Shown here: positions 12,864-15,278 of the stretch, piece by piece
How positions within the stretch are numbered: the first letter of the stretch is position 1
How the letters are laid out: each line of letters starts with the position of its first letter
Source: Ilumatobacter sp.
GTDB taxonomy: Bacteria; Actinomycetota; Acidimicrobiia; Acidimicrobiales; Ilumatobacteraceae
Direction of reading: 5' to 3'
DNA: 15,278 bases
Assembly (NCBI GenBank): GCA_029263275.1
Contig: JAJCXU010000639.1
Location: 1-15,278, forward strand
Program-made: the position numbers and the translations under genes
Notes under the pieces: generated by a model
What the model was told of the DNA's origin: nothing
The model's database searches: none
Seen by the model: only the letters and a program-made list of their open reading frames with translations

Positions 12864-13652
12864 ATGGATCCCGTCACTGAGTCGGAACGCCTCGAGCGAC
12901 TGCGTCGCATGAGTGAAGGCGCTACGTCGTGGAACAGCGCCTCAACCGACGAGTCGCAGTCAGGCACCGAGATCGAAATCAGCACCGCGAGCGGCACCGC
13001 TGATGAGGAATCGACCGGCTTCCTCGTGGACGACCCAAGTTGGGACGGCGACGAGGATCCAGCAGGGAGCGCCCGCTCCGTCGGACAAGCCCGCGACGAC
13101 TTCATCGCAACGCTCCACGACCTCCCAACCGCTGACCTGGCTGCGATCTTTCCAGCTCGCGACGTCAACATCACCGTCGCCGAAGGCGTCGACGATCTCG
13201 TCCCGCTCGTCGATCGCGCTGGCATCGAGGCCGTCGAGGCGGCCCTCGCGCTCGTCGAGGATGGCCTCGCTCAGTGCGCACAGATGAAGTCAATGGCCCA
13301 AGCAACTCTTCCGCCGACGGCTCTTCGTCAGATCCTGAGGGAGATCAGAAGCGACAAGGACACCATCCTGCGTCTTCGCGGTCCGATGATGTCCCGAAAG
13401 GAGAGCTTGGATCGCGAGGCGAAGGAGTGGAGTGACGCCGGACTTCCCCAACCGACTGGCTTCGCGGCCATGTTTGCCAAACCTGGCGACGCTCGCCGGG
13501 CTGCGGACCAGGCGAAGAAGATGAAGGAGCAGAACGAGGAGACGAATCGGATCATCGCGGCAGGGCGAGAAGAGGTGATGCGCAAACAACGCGAGTCGTG
13601 GGATCGTCAGCACGAGGCGTTCCTCCGGCGGCTGCGAGGGAGCAGATATTGA
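12864..13652 (+). CDS. Acidic-N-terminus, helical-C-terminus protein of unknown function
   Basis: I do not recognise a named family. The 262-residue protein has three parts. Residues 1-70 are polar, acidic and low in complexity (many Ser, Thr, Glu, Asp), likely disordered. Residues 72-175 look like a compact helical domain (ARDDFIATLHDLPTADLAAI, then LVPLVDRAGIEAVEAALALV) with the only Cys at 138. Residues 176-262 are strongly charged helices ending in basic RRLRGSRY. A QPTGFAAMF segment at 196-204 may be a short contact motif. There is no enzyme signature, signal peptide or membrane helix. The ATG lies one base after the stop of the coiled-coil gene and lacks a Shine-Dalgarno, so translation is probably coupled. 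The pairing suggests that the two helical proteins act together. Confidence 0.82.
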   Translation: MDPVTESERLERLRRMSEGATSWNSASTDESQSGTEIEISTASGTADEESTGFLVDDPSWDGDEDPAGSARSVGQARDDFIATLHDLPTADLAAIFPARDVNITVAEGVDDLVPLVDRAGIEAVEAALALVEDGLAQCAQMKSMAQATLPPTALRQILREIRSDKDTILRLRGPMMSRKESLDREAKEWSDAGLPQPTGFAAMFAKPGDARRAADQAKKMKEQNEETNRIIAAGREEVMRKQRESWDRQHEAFLRRLRGSRY

Positions 13653-13681
13653 CCCGCGTCCGACACCACGGCATACAACAA

Positions 13682-13699
13682 CTCGTTGCGACAAACGAG
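13682..13699. repeat. Short inverted repeat between the cassette and the phosphatase gene
   Basis: CTCGTT (13682-13687) and AACGAG (13694-13699) are reverse complements around GCGACA. It lies 30 bases after the third cassette gene and 23 bases before the phosphatase ATG. It could be a weak terminator for the cassette or an operator; the stem is too short to be sure. Confidence 0.3.
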
Positions 13700-13710
13700 A
13701 CGCGGCGTGA

Positions 13711-13716
13711 CATGGT
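13711..13716 (+). promoter_or_regulatory. Possible -10 box (CATGGT) before the HAD gene
   Basis: CATGGT is 6 bases before the ATG at 13723, the same spacing as the boxes proposed for metF and purH, and no Shine-Dalgarno precedes the ATG. The first base departs from TANNNT. TTGCGA lies 20 bases upstream as a loose -35 candidate. Confidence 0.25.
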
Positions 13717-13722
13717 GTCTCG

Positions 13723-14418
13723 ATGTTCGACGCGGTGGTCTTCGACTTCGACGGCTTGATTCTCGACACCGAGACGCCGCTCTACGAAGCCTGGCGACAG
13801 ACGTTCGAGCACTATGGAGTCGAACCGATCCCGATCGATGAGTGGGCGCAGTCGCTGGGCCGGGCTGACGACGATCCGCTGATCCTGAATCCGCTCGACC
13901 GACTGGCGGACGCGCGTGGCCGGAGAGAGTCAGACGCCGACGTCCAGGCTCGTCGACGGGCACACCGCGACGCCCTCCTGAGAGAACTCGACGTGCAGGC
14001 CGGCGTGATTGCGTTGCTCGACGAAGCCGACGAGATGGGTATCGCGGTCGCCCTCGCGTCGAGCTCACCCGTCGAATGGATCGAAGAACACCTCGGACCC
14101 CGTGACCTCCTGCACCGATTCGCTGCGGTCTCGTGCGCAGGCGGCGGCTTGCCCGGCAAACCGGAACCTGCTGTCTACCTCGCCGCATGCGCCGCAGTGG
14201 ATGCCGACCCGGGACGCTCGCTCGCTCTCGAGGACTCTCCGAATGGCGTCGCTGCCGCGAAGGCCGCCGGAATGCGCTGCATCGCCGTGCCGACCACCCT
14301 CGGCAGCAACCTCGACTTCTCGCATGCCGACGCCCGGGTCCGATCACTTTGCGACGTGTCGTTGCGGTCCACCACTGGCCTCTCCCCCGCTGACGACCGT
14401 CGCATCGACGCTCCATGA
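13723..14418 (+). CDS. HAD-family phosphatase, beta-phosphoglucomutase/GPH-like
   Basis: The 231-residue protein belongs to haloacid dehalogenase subfamily I with an alpha-helical cap, which mostly hydrolyses small phosphate esters or, in some members, isomerises sugar phosphates. Motif I is DFDGLILDTE (8-17) with nucleophile Asp8 and acid/base Asp10. The cap spans about 16-90. Motif II is ALASSSP (110-116), motif III is Lys146 in GKPEPAVYL, and motif IV is LEDSPNG (169-175) with the metal-binding acidic pair. The LEDSPNGVAAAKAAGM segment is typical of the beta-PGM/phosphoglycolate group. The C-terminal 25 residues are polar and not conserved-looking. The substrate cannot be inferred. The stop overlaps the start of the next gene by ATGA, so the two are coupled. 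Confidence 0.93.
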   Translation: MFDAVVFDFDGLILDTETPLYEAWRQTFEHYGVEPIPIDEWAQSLGRADDDPLILNPLDRLADARGRRESDADVQARRRAHRDALLRELDVQAGVIALLDEADEMGIAVALASSSPVEWIEEHLGPRDLLHRFAAVSCAGGGLPGKPEPAVYLAACAAVDADPGRSLALEDSPNGVAAAKAAGMRCIAVPTTLGSNLDFSHADARVRSLCDVSLRSTTGLSPADDRRIDAP

Positions 14419-14714
14419 CGACTGAAGACGTTCGCATCCGGCCCGCGACGCCAACCGACGTGTTCGATGTCGTGCGGCTGGAGTCGCAACTGTTCGAGGA
14501 AGACGCCGGCGCGCACGAACCATTTGCTGACGTCACCTGGCCACATCGCTCTGGTGCTGCGGACCCAGCAGCCCTCATCGAGTCATCGACATCCATCGTG
14601 CTGCTCGCCATCGTGTCTGACACTCCCGTCGGGGTGCTGATGGCATATGCAGCACCGTCGTCCGAGACGCGCCTCCCGGTCACGTCCGCTGTGCAGCGAA
14701 CGTTGACGCTCTGA
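14415..14714 (+). CDS. Truncated GNAT-family acetyltransferase (N-terminal part only)
   Basis: The 99-residue product begins like a GNAT enzyme: VRIRPATPTDVFDVVRLESQLFEED is the first strand and helices, and IVLLAIVSDTPVGVLMAYAA (61-80) is the central beta hairpin. The following TSAVQRTLTL would align with the strand just before motif A, the R/Q-x-x-G-x-G/A loop that holds acetyl-CoA, but the frame stops there. Full enzymes run about 140-170 residues. Only 25 bases remain before the convergent methyltransferase gene, so the missing half is not present in another frame. It is probably a decayed gene, possibly broken by a deletion that joined it to the methyltransferase side. The start overlaps the HAD stop by four bases (ATGA). 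Confidence 0.65.
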   Translation: MTTEDVRIRPATPTDVFDVVRLESQLFEEDAGAHEPFADVTWPHRSGAADPAALIESSTSIVLLAIVSDTPVGVLMAYAAPSSETRLPVTSAVQRTLTL

Positions 14715-14739
14715 CGAGACACCGAAACTGGCTCGAGGC

Positions 14740-15278
14740 TCAGACGCGCAGGACGATGAACTGATACGACCAGTCGCTTCGATCATTCGGCCACGACTCA
14801 AACAATTCGATAGCGCCGTGCGCGCTGAGCATCGATTGCACTCGATCATCGGATCGCAGGCTGAAAAATCGTGGCGGATCAAAGTGGTCGTCGTCGTTGG
14901 TGAACTCACGGTCGACACCGCCCCACAGTCCGATCGCCAGTGGTGACCCTGCCTGGAGCATGGACGTCGTGGCCGCGACGGCTTGGTCGAACCGATCGTC
15001 GGGGATGTGGAGCAGCGTGCTCATCGTCCATCCGGCGTCAAACGCTTGCGGTCGAAACGGCGGGGCGAAGAGCGAGGCGGGCACGATCGCGAGGCCTGCC
15101 GAATGCGCGAGTCGGGCGTTGCCGACGGCGAGATCGAATCCGGCATAGGTGAGGCCAGACTCGATGAAGGCCGCTGCATCGGTGCCCGGCCCTGCGCCGA
15201 CCTCGACAACCGATTCTCGGCCCTCACGTACGAGCAACGCGACAAAGGCAGCACGCAGGTCGTCTCGGCGGCCGCGTG
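14740..15278 (-). CDS. Class I SAM-dependent methyltransferase, N-terminus beyond the window
   Basis: About 178 C-terminal residues are visible and the frame is open to the right edge, so the true start lies outside; the TTG at 15237 is inside conserved sequence and unlikely to be the start. The cofactor loop VVEVGAGPGTD (motif I) follows an LRAAFVALLVREG helix, as in small-molecule methyltransferases. GFDLAVGNARLA is the motif II acidic strand, FDAGWTMSTLLHIPDD matches motif IV with its downstream helix, and the protein ends with the strand YQFIVLRV. The substrate is unknown. Its stop is 25 bases from the truncated GNAT gene on the opposite strand. Confidence 0.88.
   Translation of the reverse strand, partial: RGRRDDLRAAFVALLVREGRESVVEVGAGPGTDAAAFIESGLTYAGFDLAVGNARLAHSAGLAIVPASLFAPPFRPQAFDAGWTMSTLLHIPDDRFDQAVAATTSMLQAGSPLAIGLWGGVDREFTNDDDHFDPPRFFSLRSDDRVQSMLSAHGAIELFESWPNDRSDWSYQFIVLRV

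Noticed and set aside
1..15278. CRISPR arrays, tRNA or rRNA genes, transposase genes, prophage
   Set aside because: I looked for regularly spaced repeats, cloverleaf-like sequences and mobile-element proteins and found none.

Overview
The window is high-GC DNA from a bacterium, most likely an actinobacterium. The clues are frequent GTG/TTG starts, mycobacterial-style short leaders, a PcrA-type helicase with a C-terminal Tudor-like domain, a stand-alone B12-binding subunit of methylmalonyl-CoA mutase, and Thr/Gly/Pro-rich linkers. The gene mix resembles marine or soil Acidimicrobiia, but that placement is inference. It is mostly an ordinary chromosomal region. I see no prophage, insertion sequence, CRISPR array, rRNA or tRNA.

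Layout, left to right. Positions 1-67 may hold the start of an unidentified minus-strand gene that leaves the window, followed by a perfect hairpin at 136-166. From 4765 down to 190 on the minus strand come purH, metF and a large membrane acyltransferase with a periplasmic SGNH domain; the first two belong to folate-dependent one-carbon metabolism. A divergent plus-strand gene (4904-5413) encodes a small four-helix membrane protein with a polyproline tail. It converges on sucD across a 272-bp spacer holding two large hairpins with nearly the same stem sequence. From 8206 down to 5686 on the minus strand, the B12-binding mutase subunit, sucC and sucD form a probable unit linking methylmalonyl-CoA, succinyl-CoA and succinate. 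A single-pass membrane protein (8328-8858) converges with a flavodoxin-like gene that follows the helicase gene pcrA (11824 down to 9350).

The least conventional part is 11825-13652. A 193-bp divergent intergenic region carries tandem 8-bp repeats and a short palindrome. It is followed by three tightly packed plus-strand genes: a 48-residue protein made almost entirely of DnaJ-like cysteine zinc-binding motifs, a 229-residue coiled-coil protein, and a 262-residue protein with an acidic low-complexity N-terminus and a helical C-terminus. I recognise none as a named family, and together they are the best candidate here for an undescribed system.

The right end has a HAD-family phosphatase whose stop overlaps the start of a GNAT acetyltransferase lacking its acetyl-CoA-binding half, then a minus-strand SAM-dependent methyltransferase cut by the window edge.

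Start signals appear mixed. sucC, the four-helix protein and the zinc protein have clear Shine-Dalgarno sequences. Several other genes have a possible -10 box only 6-9 bases before the start codon and no Shine-Dalgarno, suggesting leaderless transcripts.
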